Part shown: one piece after another, positions 23,701-35,700 of the stretch
Position numbering within the stretch: the first letter of the stretch is position 1
Layout: each line of letters opens with the position of its first letter
Origin: Eremophila alpestris peregrina
Taxonomy: Eukaryota; Chordata; Aves; Passeriformes; Alaudidae
DNA: 64,000 nt
Direction: 5' to 3'
NCBI GenBank assembly: GCA_009792885.1
Contig: WMCF01000008.1
Location: 17,160,952 to 17,224,951 of the forward strand
The notes under the pieces: generated by a model
Databases searched by the model: none
What the model saw: only the letters and a program-made list of their open reading frames with translations
What the model was told of the DNA's origin: nothing
Program-made: the position numbers and the translations under genes

Positions 23701-26700
23701 CATGTGTGGAAGAACTGGGACAGTAGATGACAGTATATTTTTCACTTTGGATTCTCTGAGACTTCCTGATGGTTACTTACCTCGTAGGCATGATCTGGTG
23801 AACACCATTGTGGTGGAGAGCAGTCAGTCCTGTTACATTTGGAGAGCTCTCTGCTTGGTGCCAGTCAGCCAGGATGGGTAACATTATTTTGTTCTCTTTA
23901 TAGCAGTTGGAGACGTGGTGCCGTTATGCAGCTTACATTTCATTGCATCTGTTAAGCAAGAAATAATGTGAATATTGCCCTAGCTGACTAAAAGGTGTAA
24001 TAGACCATTGGAAAAACCAGAGCATGGTATGATTTGGCCCTTGTTTGGGTTTTTTTTTCTCCTTCCAGAAGGTGTGAACATGAGTGCTACTAGAGAAGCA
24101 AAACCAGTAGCAGCTGCACTCAGGGATATTGCAAGGCAGGGAAGGAGTTTTGCAAGCATATTAGAGAAATGCCAAGTTCTTTGTGCTCCTCTAGGAGGGA
24201 CTTCACTGTTAGAAAACAAACTGCAGCAAAACTCCTATAAAATTCATGTTTCTTTCATCCATTTTGCATAAGTTACAGTGATTGTTCAGATACCTGTCCT
24301 AAAAGGCAAAGTTTTTTAGTCTAAATAGGAGAGATTCATTAGGCTTGCAAGTATGGAACTAAAGAGTTCTGCAGGGATGTTATATATGGTATGAGGAGGA
24401 TCTGGACACACTGACACTGCAGAAGAAGTTGGAAAAAGTAGATGATGTTCAGTGTGAAGGAGAGGCAGAATTTAGGGAAATCATCAATTACACATAAGTA
24501 AAATGGGCAGCTAGTCAGTAACAGACCTCAGCAATGATCTGGAATTTGACTTGTGAGTTTAAGTGTCTGTCATGTGAAACACGCAAATAACCACCTGAAT
24601 AAATATATCTCTTCACTGTAAAATCTATCACTTTCCATGCAGAGGTCTTGGCAGGATTACATAGTCTGCCAAAATTATTGCAACTCTGCAGGCCAAAAAT
24701 AAATTGCCAATTGGAAAGTCCAAAGGGAGAGCAAAAGGACATTCTGATATCTTTCTAACATCATCTTTGGGAGATCTCTAGGAAATTTAGCCAAGGTTAA
24801 TGTATAAGTCTTCAAAGGATCTACAAAGAATGATATAAGCTGTTTTCTCTGGAGATAAGAGATACAATAAATTGTATTTTGATGGAACTTGAAGTGTTTA
24901 CATCATTTTGCGAGACAGTACAAATTGTTCACAACTTATTTTCAGTTGCACCTACTTTTAGTGATAGATTTTATACAGAAAATTATTACTAAAGCCAAAT
25001 TACAAAGGGTTGATTTGTCAGGTTTAGTGTACATCCTACCATATCAAAAACTGCGGCTTAGGCTGCAGTGGGAGACACCTAGTGGGCTTGGCTAGTAAAT
25101 TGATGTAGCTAATGAAAAGCAGCTGCACTCATTTTCTGCTTCAGCATGTCAGATAACTCAGGAATACTGAGGGTGTGTACATATCAGTGAGATCATTAAA
25201 ATTTTTCTAAATTATTTCCATGCCACTTTATCTAAATGAATAGGGTTTTTTAATTACAGAATAGAAACCATGTAAAAAATTGTTTCTACAGGTCGAAGAC
25301 ACCAAGGGTTTAGACCTGTGCTCAGTGTTTCAGACAGGGAAGAGCATGTGCCTGTTTCACAGGCGTTTTTCATCAGTCCTATGTGATAAAAGTTTTCAAG
25401 GGTAGATTTTGGTTTTCAGCTGTTTTTTAATTTTGTCCTCAGCTTGCTGATTTCAGATTGGAACAGTAAGCAGAAGATACAAGTGCATAGGTTGAAACAC
25501 TTCAAGTCTAGTAATTTTATCTCTTAGCTGCAGTGATAATCATGACTCTTGCTAAGGAGCTGCTCTTTGTTGTGTCTTTGTTCACCTCCCAAAGAGAGCC
25601 ATAGTGACTTCACCCCCCATTTGATTCAGCTCTTTAGCAGGGATTAGTTAACTTCTCAATCATTTTAGTCTTGCATCCAAAGTTTTATGCAGGTTTATTG
25701 TGCTGCTGACAAAAGACTTGTTGCTGTTTAAATGTGTTAATCTAATTGTCTTGGAAGTATGGCTGAGAAAAAAATTAACTGTCTCACCTGCTTTCTAAAT
25801 ATTGTGACTATGCCTTGGTATAGTGTTTCTTAAACTTATGCTGCATCAAAGATACTTGCTGAGCCTATTAGATTTTAAAAACTGCTACCTAAAATTATTT
25901 TTACAGACAATCTCACTCTAATGAAGGTGATGTGGATGAGCCTTATGAAGACATAACGAGAGACAAAGGAGAGTTGAAAATATCAAGAATGACTGACTTT
26001 GGAACTCTGAAGCAGGGGGAGTCTAAAAGGATGATCGTTTGGATAGAGTAAGCCTTTCTGATTGCTTGAAGATTTCTTTATTTTTATCACTGCAATCTAT
26101 TAACCTGTTTTACATTCAGAAGCCTCTTCTAGTGGAGCCTTGTGGTTTGTGATCTTCAAGTAACCTCCAGATAATATGGAATTAAGGAGAATTTCACACA
26201 GGATTTGTCTGTAGGATAGCCTTTTTTATATTGAGCATGTATCTTGCAGATAGTGCTATGAGACTCCCAATCTCTTTTCAATCCTAGTAAAATCCTTCCT
26301 ACAATGAGGATTGAAGTAAACACACAAGTAAAAGCTTTTAACTTGAACTGCAGATACTCTGCCATCTTCAGAATATTAGAACAAGAGGACTGTTGCATAC
26401 TCACATATTAAAATCAGACAGGAATTTTTTTCTGGGTTTTGGGGTGGTTTTTTTGGTTTTTTTTGTTTCTGTTTTTTTTTTTAATTTGGATGCTGAAGAA
26501 CTGTGTTGGTGTATCCTTAGGATGATTTTTTTTTTGGTGGTGGGGTTTTTTTGGGAGTTGGTTGGGTTTTTGGGTGTGTTTTCATTTTCACATCTGAGCA
26601 TAAAGGCTTAAACACACCTGCATACCCATTATTTGTTGTACTATGCTCTTTCCTAAGAGTTGGTTACTCAGTGATGAATTTTGAGCTCCCATTGGTTTAT

Positions 26701-29700
26701 ATTATACACAGTATTTTTATATGCTTTTATATGGTAGTTGATGTGACCTAGACATATTAGCATAAAGCAGAGGTTCTTGTCCTCATTAGTTAGAATCAGC
26801 ACTGTAATTTTTTTCTGATAGCAGTTATGAAATAAGGGCAACTAACCTGCTGCAGACAATTGTATTTGGCTTCAGGTAGAAATAAACTTCTCAAGAACAT
26901 TCACCATGCACTTAATAATGTAACTAATCACATAACTACTTCTAGGAATAAAGGGAGTGTACCACAGTCCTTAATCAGCTGCAGATTAGCTGGATGGGTG
27001 AAAGACAAGCAATTCAGTGTTGAAGTACCTCAAAAATGTGAGAGCAATCCATCTTTTCCAATAAACCAAGAAAACCTCTCAAAAGCTGCAGTTAATTCAT
27101 TTAACAACAGTGGAGGATCAACATGTGAGTCATTGAACCATGCGTCCATTATGAAGAATGGAGTCATTTCAGGTACAGTGAAATGGTAACATTGGAATCC
27201 TGAATGTTAGCTCCTCAGAAGACTGCTAGGTTTGTTTGAGAAGACTTGCCTATGTTAGCAATGCAAATTGTGATAACAAAATTTATTGTTATACATTTAC
27301 TACAGAAGGAATTCATTTTCAAGATACAAATTTATCAAGGACAATGGAAAATAATTCCTTTGTGGAAGATGAAAATACACAAAATGGAGAAAGTGAGCAA
27401 AAAGACCATGTGGAGCAACCATTTAAGCACAGCGATATTATTCCAGAAATTATGATACCACCAGGTGAAAAAATATTCATTGTGATTGTATGCTCAGCTG
27501 TGTAAGTATTTCTTTCCATTATTTCTAACCAATACCATAGCAAGAAGTAATGAAAATGGACTTAATAGTTCTGTTATTCTGGGCATAGTTCTCTGCTTGG
27601 CATGTTGTGCTTTAACCCCAGCTGGCCACTAATCCCCCTTCAGCTGCCTGCTCACTCCTGGTGGGACAGCAGGGACAATGGGAAGAGGAAAAATGAGAAA
27701 ACTCACAGGTTGAGATAAAGACAGTTTAAAAGGTAAAGCAAAAGCCACTAACACAAGCAAAGTAAAACAAGGAATTTGTTCACCACTTCCCATGGGCAGA
27801 CAGGTGTTCAGCCATCCCCAGGAAAGCAGGGGTCCATCACACACGATGGTGACTTGGGAAGACAAATGCCATAACTTAGAATGTCCTCCCTTCTTCCTTC
27901 CCTAGCTTTATGTACTGAGCAAGATGCCCTGTGATGTGGAATATCCCTTGGGGCAGTTGGTGTCAGCTGTCCCGGCTATGTCCCCTTCCAACTCCTTGTG
28001 CACCCCAGACTCCTCACTGGTGGCGCAGTTTGAGAAGGGGAAAAGGCCTTGACTCTGTGCAAGCCCTTTTTAACACTGTAAAAACATCCCTATGCTATCA
28101 ACACTTTCTTCAGCACAGATCCAAACTAGAGCCTCTTACTAGCTACTATGAAGGAAATTTTGACCCCAGTCAAAATAGGCACATGGTGTAGAGTAAATTA
28201 AGCCAGTACGTATTATTGGCACATCATCTGGAAACCTATCTTAGACTTTGGAAGTAGTTACCATTTCAGTGCTTGATTCTGAATTTTTACTGAAAGAGAA
28301 TGGTAGTAGTTAATAAAGCAATATGAGTGAGAGTAGGTGACCTATCTAAAATGGCACAGTGAGGTGAAGATAATGCCTGCAGATGGATATATTCTTTGTA
28401 GTAAATCCATTGCTCCATGAGCAGTTGAGCTAATACAGATTTCCTGGGAATTGCTGTGTTATGTCTGATGCATTTCTTCTAGTCTTCAGTATCTTGTATT
28501 GCTACATGCCCTGATCTCAAGATCCTGTTCTGCAATGCCAAATTCAAGTTATGTATGCTGAAATAGGAAAGAAAAAGCTTTCTTCACTGAAGATGTAATT
28601 CACAGAGGAAGTGCTTTGCAAGTCTTAGAAAACCCTTGAAAAACAAAAACCACTCAGCTATACAAAATATTTAAGAATGGCAAGTGGCTTTGTGGGAGCG
28701 CTTGCATTCAAGTAGGAGTAGGAGCCTTAGGTGCCAGAGCTTACATTTGTGTACCTCTCACTTGCTTTCAGCTGTAGCTCTGCAGACTTTGTGTTCCATA
28801 GCTATTGATTCCTAGGGTGGTGAAGTTGGGCAGAGGAAAACAAGGTTTCATTCGTCCAAGTAATGCTGCAATAATATTCACACTACTTCTCATATAATTT
28901 TAAATAGAGAAGCAAGGGGTAAAAGAGGGTAAAAAATTTTCTTAGGAGGATGATTTAGCTCTTGTTTGAAAGACAGAGCTGCAGGCATGGCTTGCCTTCA
29001 TGGAGATAGACATGTAGGAAGAACGATTTCTATTTCACTGGAAATCCATGAAAGTCACAAAATCTTAGAATTGTCTAATAATACAGAATAACCCACACAA
29101 AGCTTCATGAGAGGCTGCAGCATGAATTTAACAAGTGTTTGCTGGCCACTTAGGAGACCTTAAGAGGCATAGAGACTGCAAATTTAGACCATAAATTTGG
29201 ACAGTTCAGTGTCTGGTTTGAGTTTTTGTGTCAGAGAAAACCAGGCTTTAGTTTTAACCTGTGCACGTAGTGTTAGTTGGCAAAAGTTTAAAAAATGGCT
29301 CTCCTGCTAAAGAGAAAGTAAGCTGGAATTCTTCTTGGATGCATTTGTTTCAGGCACGTGGTAGCAGTGTTGGACCATGTAGTTAGAGAATTGCATTGTA
29401 GTAGTGCTTAAGTTTCTTAGAAGCCTTTCCCTCCTGTTTTTTTCCTATCACTCCCCAAGCAACACTTGCACATATTAAGAATGTTTTTTGGAATTAAAGC
29501 ATTTTTCCTACTTTGTCCACTTCATGAGTTACTACTCAGTTCAGTTCTGAGTAGCTTTTTGCAAGGTGCTGCAAAGCTGTTACTGCAGACAGTGAAAGGA
29601 TTTGCTTCAGGTTGCTCTGGAGCTGTTTGGCTCTTCTGTTGCAGTAGCAGTAATTCCAAGGTGTTCCTTGTAACAGGAATATTAACTCCATACCCTATAC

Positions 29701-32700
29701 TCAACATACTTGAGTGGAGGGATTTTGCATTTTACCCAAGGTTTTGATGAAATTGTGGGGTTGAGGTTTTTTGCTGTGGTTTTGGGTTGGGGTTTTTTGT
29801 TTGGGTGGGAGAGTGGGTGGGTTTTTTAATTATCTGTAATACCTGGATTGATCTTGAGGTGGAGAGTGTAAGGAATTACCCTAATTTAGCAATTCTCATA
29901 CATAACTGAAATGAGAATCTATCTCATGGCTGGGGAAAATGAAGTATGGACATGTTGATTTTAAGAAGATAACTTCTGTTTACTTAAAGGATTCATGGAC
30001 ACAGTAAAGAGCTCCTGTTGCTTGGCTTTTCTGATTTTACTGTTGGCCGCTATATTGAAGCCACTGTAACAAATGAAGAAGAATTACTTATAGCACCTGT
30101 ACAACCTTATTCTCCAAGAAAGCATAACATTATTCCAGATTCTCAGCCAAGGAAGACAACAGTGGCTGGCCCTAAAACCAAAAGGTACTGTCACTTATAG
30201 CATAAAATAAAAATATGTTGTAAACAAGATGGTTGTGGACATAGCTGATAGAAGAGAGTGTTCTAGTAACTAAATGCATGATTTCTCCTAGATTTTTCAG
30301 ACAATGTCTAATGTGTAGTGTGGCAGTAAGGTAAAACACTGTTCCTTAGTTATCTACTTAGTAACAATTGTGTTATTAAGAAAAAATATGAGAAACTGAA
30401 AATAATTTGAGATTATAAGCTTCTTAATTCTTTACACAACTTTAATGTCTACATCTGACTAATGTCTCCCATCTTTCATTGAAAACTTTTATTTTGCAAA
30501 TAAGCTTCCATTTTATTTACAGTATTTGGTTAGTTATAAAAAAATATACCTAAGCTGAAAAAGCAGAAACAAGGTGTTTTCAAATAATCTGAAGGTAGAA
30601 CACTTCCTACAGAATAGCCAGAGTTGGAAGGAGAACCCATAAGAATCATCAAGTCCAGCTCCTGTCCCCGCACAGAATCACCCCAAGAAGCTCACCATGT
30701 GCCTGAGAGCTTTGTCCAAACTCTTCCTGAACTCTGTCAGGCTTGGGGCTGTGACCACTTCCCTGTTCCAGTGCTCTGGCACACTCTGGGTGAAGAGTTG
30801 TTCCTAATCCCCAACTTCAGGCTCTCCTGACACAGCTTCATGTCATTCTCTGAAGTCCTGTACACCGTTCACTAGATCTGTGCCTGCCCCTCCTGTTCTC
30901 CTCATGGGGAAGTTGTAGACTGCAATGAGGCAATGAGGTCTTCCCTCAGTCTGCTCTTCTCCAGGGCTGAAAAGAGCAAGTGACCTCAGCAGCTCCTCAT
31001 AAGGCTTCCCCTCCAGGCCATGCACCATTCTTGGTGCAGGACAATCCCCTCCTTTGCCTAGCTGGCCATGCTGTTCCTGATGCACCCCAGGATACAGCTG
31101 GCCCTCCTGGCTGCCAGGGCACTGCTGACTCATGTTCAGCTTGCCAACCACCAGGACCCTTTCTGCAGTGCTGCTTTTCAGTGTCTTATCTCCCAGTCTC
31201 ACTATACATTCAGGGAGACCAGATGCAGAATCTGGCACTTGCCTTTGTCCAGTGTCATACAGTTGGTGGTTGTCCATATTTCTGTTTTATGTGGGTCTCT
31301 CTTCAGCACCTCTGCATTTGAGGGAGTCATCGGCTCCTCCCAATTTAGTATCATCAGCAAACTTACTCAGTATGCCTTCAAGTCCTTCATCCAAGTCATT
31401 TGAGAAGATGTGGAAGAAAACCAGCCCTAAGATGGAGCCCTGTGAAACCCCACTAGGGACAGGTCACCAGTCAGGGGTCACCCCTTCACTGTAAGCCAGT
31501 TGCTCACCTATCACATGATGTATTTATCCAGCTGTGGGCTGGACATTTTGTCCTGAAGGATCCTCTGAAAGATAGTATCAAAAACTTAATTGCCTTGTGA
31601 TGACATCAGCCAGCCATTTGAGTACTCAGATGGATACCATCAGCACCCACAGACTTAGAGCAATCCAGCAGGAACAGTAAATCCTGCAGAAGTTCAGGTT
31701 CAGCTTGGAGTTTATCATTCTCAGTCATGACTCTCCAGCTAAGGGAACTGGTACTCCCATAGCCCTTCATTGGTGTTGATGACAGAGGCAAAGAAAGCAT
31801 GAAACATCTCTGCCTTGTCTGTATCCCTTTGTGAGGTGACATCCTCATCCTGTAATGGGCCGATGTTGTTTCTGCAGTGCTTTTTGATACTGGAATATTT
31901 TTAAAATCTTTTTGTTGTTCCCCACAGTACTGGACAGCTTCACCTTCAATTGAGCTTTGGCCACATGAATTTCTTCCCTACAGGGTCAAGGAGCATCTTT
32001 GTAGAGGGGATCTCTTACCTTTCTTCCCAGTATAACAAACTTCTCAGTTGTCCCTCTGAAGGAGTCATTAGTCAGTCACGTGTGTATGTGTTTTGGGTGT
32101 ATAATTAGCTGCTTTTCACATACACTACTGAAGGAAGCAAGCTAAATGAGATGTTGTACGTTTTTGTTTCAGAAATAAGAGAAGGTGGTGTTCAAACTTC
32201 CTCCCCCATTATACCATTCCAGATGAGTTAAGAAAATGTGTGGAACAGCAGTTAGACATCCTGACCTTTCAGCCCCTCTTAGCAGAGGTAAGTGTAGGTT
32301 TTATATAAGAAATGTTTTCTGATGCAGTGTTTCTGTTCAAGCACCCTTAACTTAGGAAGAATGTGTAGTCTTAGTGAAAGAGAATTGACATAACACTTGT
32401 CAGGTAGACTTAAACTTTAGTCTGGATCCCATAACCTCCATGGGTTTCAGTATGTTACAGATTCCAAGCTTACAAAACCACAAAAGCATAAATGGGAAGA
32501 TCTGAAAATAGAGTAAAATTAGATCTACTTCTCCTCTCTAAGGACATCACAGAAGCTGAACAAAAATGTCTCTGTATTCTCACTTTTTAGGCATCATTTT
32601 AAAGGGTTTTTTTGAGGTGTCAGAAAAGTTGTTATTTCATAGAAAATCAGTTTCTTAAATGATTGCAATAACAGAGGCTTCTTTTCTGGTTGTTCAAAAT

Positions 32701-35700
32701 TGTTTTCTTAAGCATCTTCAGATGTAATTCACAATAGCCTGTTCAAATTCTTCCCACAAGTACAGCAGTTTCAGAATACCATACCCAAAAGAGCTATAAA
32801 GTCTTAACAAGAATATTACAATGATTCCTTCTCCATAACTTTACTCTGATTTCTGGTAGGACATCGGTGCAACTCACTTCTTTTGGTAAATTTTAAGTAC
32901 TTATACACTGGGGCTGACACGTTTTTAAAATATAAGAGGCTGTATTGTCTGCTGAGTGAATAGCTCACATTAAACTTGAGATCACAGCATTAAGCTAGTA
33001 GGTTAGAAATCCTCTCTCAAAAGCTCTGTAGTGTTTGTAGTAATTGTACACTGAAGGCCTGCCATTAATTGTTACTTTTTTTAACCACACCTTAACCCTA
33101 AACTAGATAGAATTTGGTACTGTTGGAGAATACCTCTGCAGTAGGATTGATTAAGCTCTGAGGGAGAAAATTCAGGTTCTTTCAGCTCGCCACAAATTTG
33201 ATCATCAGCCAGAGCTGAGACTGATATGACTCTTTTCAGCTGTCTCTGTCCATGTATTTCAATTTTATGCTTTCTGGGCATAAACTGAGCACAGAACTAG
33301 ACTGCTCCTGAATTCAGATGGTGAAACTGCCACTGTAGTAGAGAGAGATTTAGTAACTCTTTAGCTGAGGGCCTATTGTATTTGAGCTCCAGGGGCTGTA
33401 CTAATCTTGCTTTGGCTGTTAAGGAGGTTTAAAATATTATCTAGTATATGGATGCATGTATTCAGGTATCTTATTTGGCAACCCAGTTGCCGTGCAGTCT
33501 GTCTTAAGAAGTGTTTTGTTTAACATTAGCAATAGTGGGTTCCATATCTTAGTGTACAACAATAATTATGCTGGGTTTCTTTTCAGCGTCTTAATCTAGA
33601 TAATTATAAAGCAAACTTTTCTACTCTTTTATGGCTTGAAGAGATCCAAGCAGAAATGGATTTAAAAGATTACTACATGAGTGGGGTTACTTTAAAAAGG
33701 AATGGGAATTTGTTGGTGCTGGAAGTGCCAGGAGTAGGAGAGGGCAGACCTCGTCTGGTTCCAGGTAAAAATGAATGTGATATAAAATCAAACATCATGT
33801 TTATCTATATTTTCACTACAATGCAAACTATATTGTTTAATTCATTTGTTTAAAGAAGTCTTTCAGATATTTGAGCATTAAGTTACTCATTCAGGCTACT
33901 AGACAGGGGACTAGGGATAGGGGGACACAAATCTTAAGAGTGGCTGCTATCTGAAGCAGCATTGCATGTGTTTGTTCTTACAGATGTTTCAATACTTTAG
34001 GATTTTTCTTTTACAATAATCAATGGACCTCTCAGCAAAAATAAACTGCAATGTAGTAATAGCTTAAAAAGCAATAGGTGTAGCAGAAAAGCTGAGAAAG
34101 CAGCTAAAATTAAATTCGGAATTTCAAGTAATTTAATATACAAGATAGTGTTTTCAAAAGGTGTTGTCTGATGGGATCAATACTAGATGCCTTTTAAAAT
34201 GTAATATACAACCACATAAGGCATTTCAAAACAGTAGTGATGGATACAGCAACTTTGCTGAAGTTAGTCTCTTGCAAATTCCTAGTTTACACATGTAGGA
34301 GGGAAGAAGGAATTACATGCTGCAGTGAAAATGTTATTATTCCTTGTAACAGTATTTTGCCTTTTAACTTCGTTTACAATTAGGTGATAAGGTGATACTG
34401 AAAAGTCAGATCTACTCAGAGCATATAATAGAGTACATTGCATATGTCTCTGAGGTAAGCAAAGTCTCTCTCTTGAAAATACCATTGTCCCCAGGTTTTA
34501 TAAGGGAAGTTTGCAATTCCTGGATTTACAGACTAGTTTAACCTGACTTCTCAGAAGATGGGTTTGTTTTATCTGTATTTTGAATGGTGATTTTGTATTT
34601 TTAATGTATTTTTGAAGATTCTGACTTCCCTATTCTTTTGAGACTATAATCTTTGCCTGCTCTGAAAGCACTTTTAACATAATGTAGATACATAATATAT
34701 TGATAGTAGGTAACTCTAGATGTACTTTTTGGAGTTGGTGGGGAGTTCAGTGTTTTCAGAGTTGCTTCTTTATGTTTAAAGTACCAAATCTTTATCAGTA
34801 TCCTGACTTTCTTTTCTCTGTGTAACAGATATGTGAGGAAGATGTCGCTCTTAAGGTTAATGCAGACTTTGAACGGACTTACAACATGGAACCCATGGAT
34901 GTGGAATTTGTTCATTGCAGGTGTTTTTATAAGCTTTCAGAAAGCTGTATTTAATGATGCCTCTAGTAAAGTGAATTCTAAAATAAGACCATCAACTGTT
35001 TATTTTGGTGGACACAGACAAGGAGATAATGGAGATCTTGCCAATTTTTTCACTTCTTTTCCTCAACACACCTTTGCCACCATATTCATGGTTAAAAGAC
35101 TATGACTGTACAAGTGTTCAAAGAGCTGTTATCTCAATCATTTCTAGATAGCCACACCAATGTCAGACAGTAGAATGAGGGGGAATGAGGTGAGGTGTTT
35201 GGGGGTATTTTTCTTAGGGTTTTTTTTTAGGAAAAAATATACAGCTGCAAGACTATGCAGGAAGTAAAAATAGCTGTTGATAATCTCCCATTCTTTCAAA
35301 TTTTTGTTTATTCATGGGATGTTGTTACCTGTTTGTAGTTACATGATCTTCTCTGTAAATTCAGCCTTGCAAAGAAGCTCCTTTAAAGTGTTGAGCACCA
35401 GGCTGTTTTTGTGTCACTGAAAAGCTAAGGGAATATATGTGTCAATATTATTAATAGCAAAGCTGTTTATACTTCTACAGCATATTTCTCAATAGATGCT
35501 TTTTTTTCTTTTTTAATATATAATTTTATATAAAACTCTTATGCACAGTAAAAAGTACCAGGTACTTCATAGGTGTGTGCTGTCATGGTATATGGAAAAG
35601 TAAGCTTTTACTTTGATCTCCAAATCTGTATTCTGGTTCCAGGATTCCTGGCAGGCGATGCCAGCTGGCCATTCAGCAAGCTCTCTACCTGGGTGAAAAA

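Noticed and set aside
26393..26611. Phe/Gly-rich open frames in MOV10L1 intron 6
   Set aside because: Products of a T- and GT-rich low-complexity tract.
30843..31494. Several open frames above 110 codons in MOV10L1 intron 9
   Set aside because: They are pieces of a CR1 retroposon read in various frames; none is the intact element frame.
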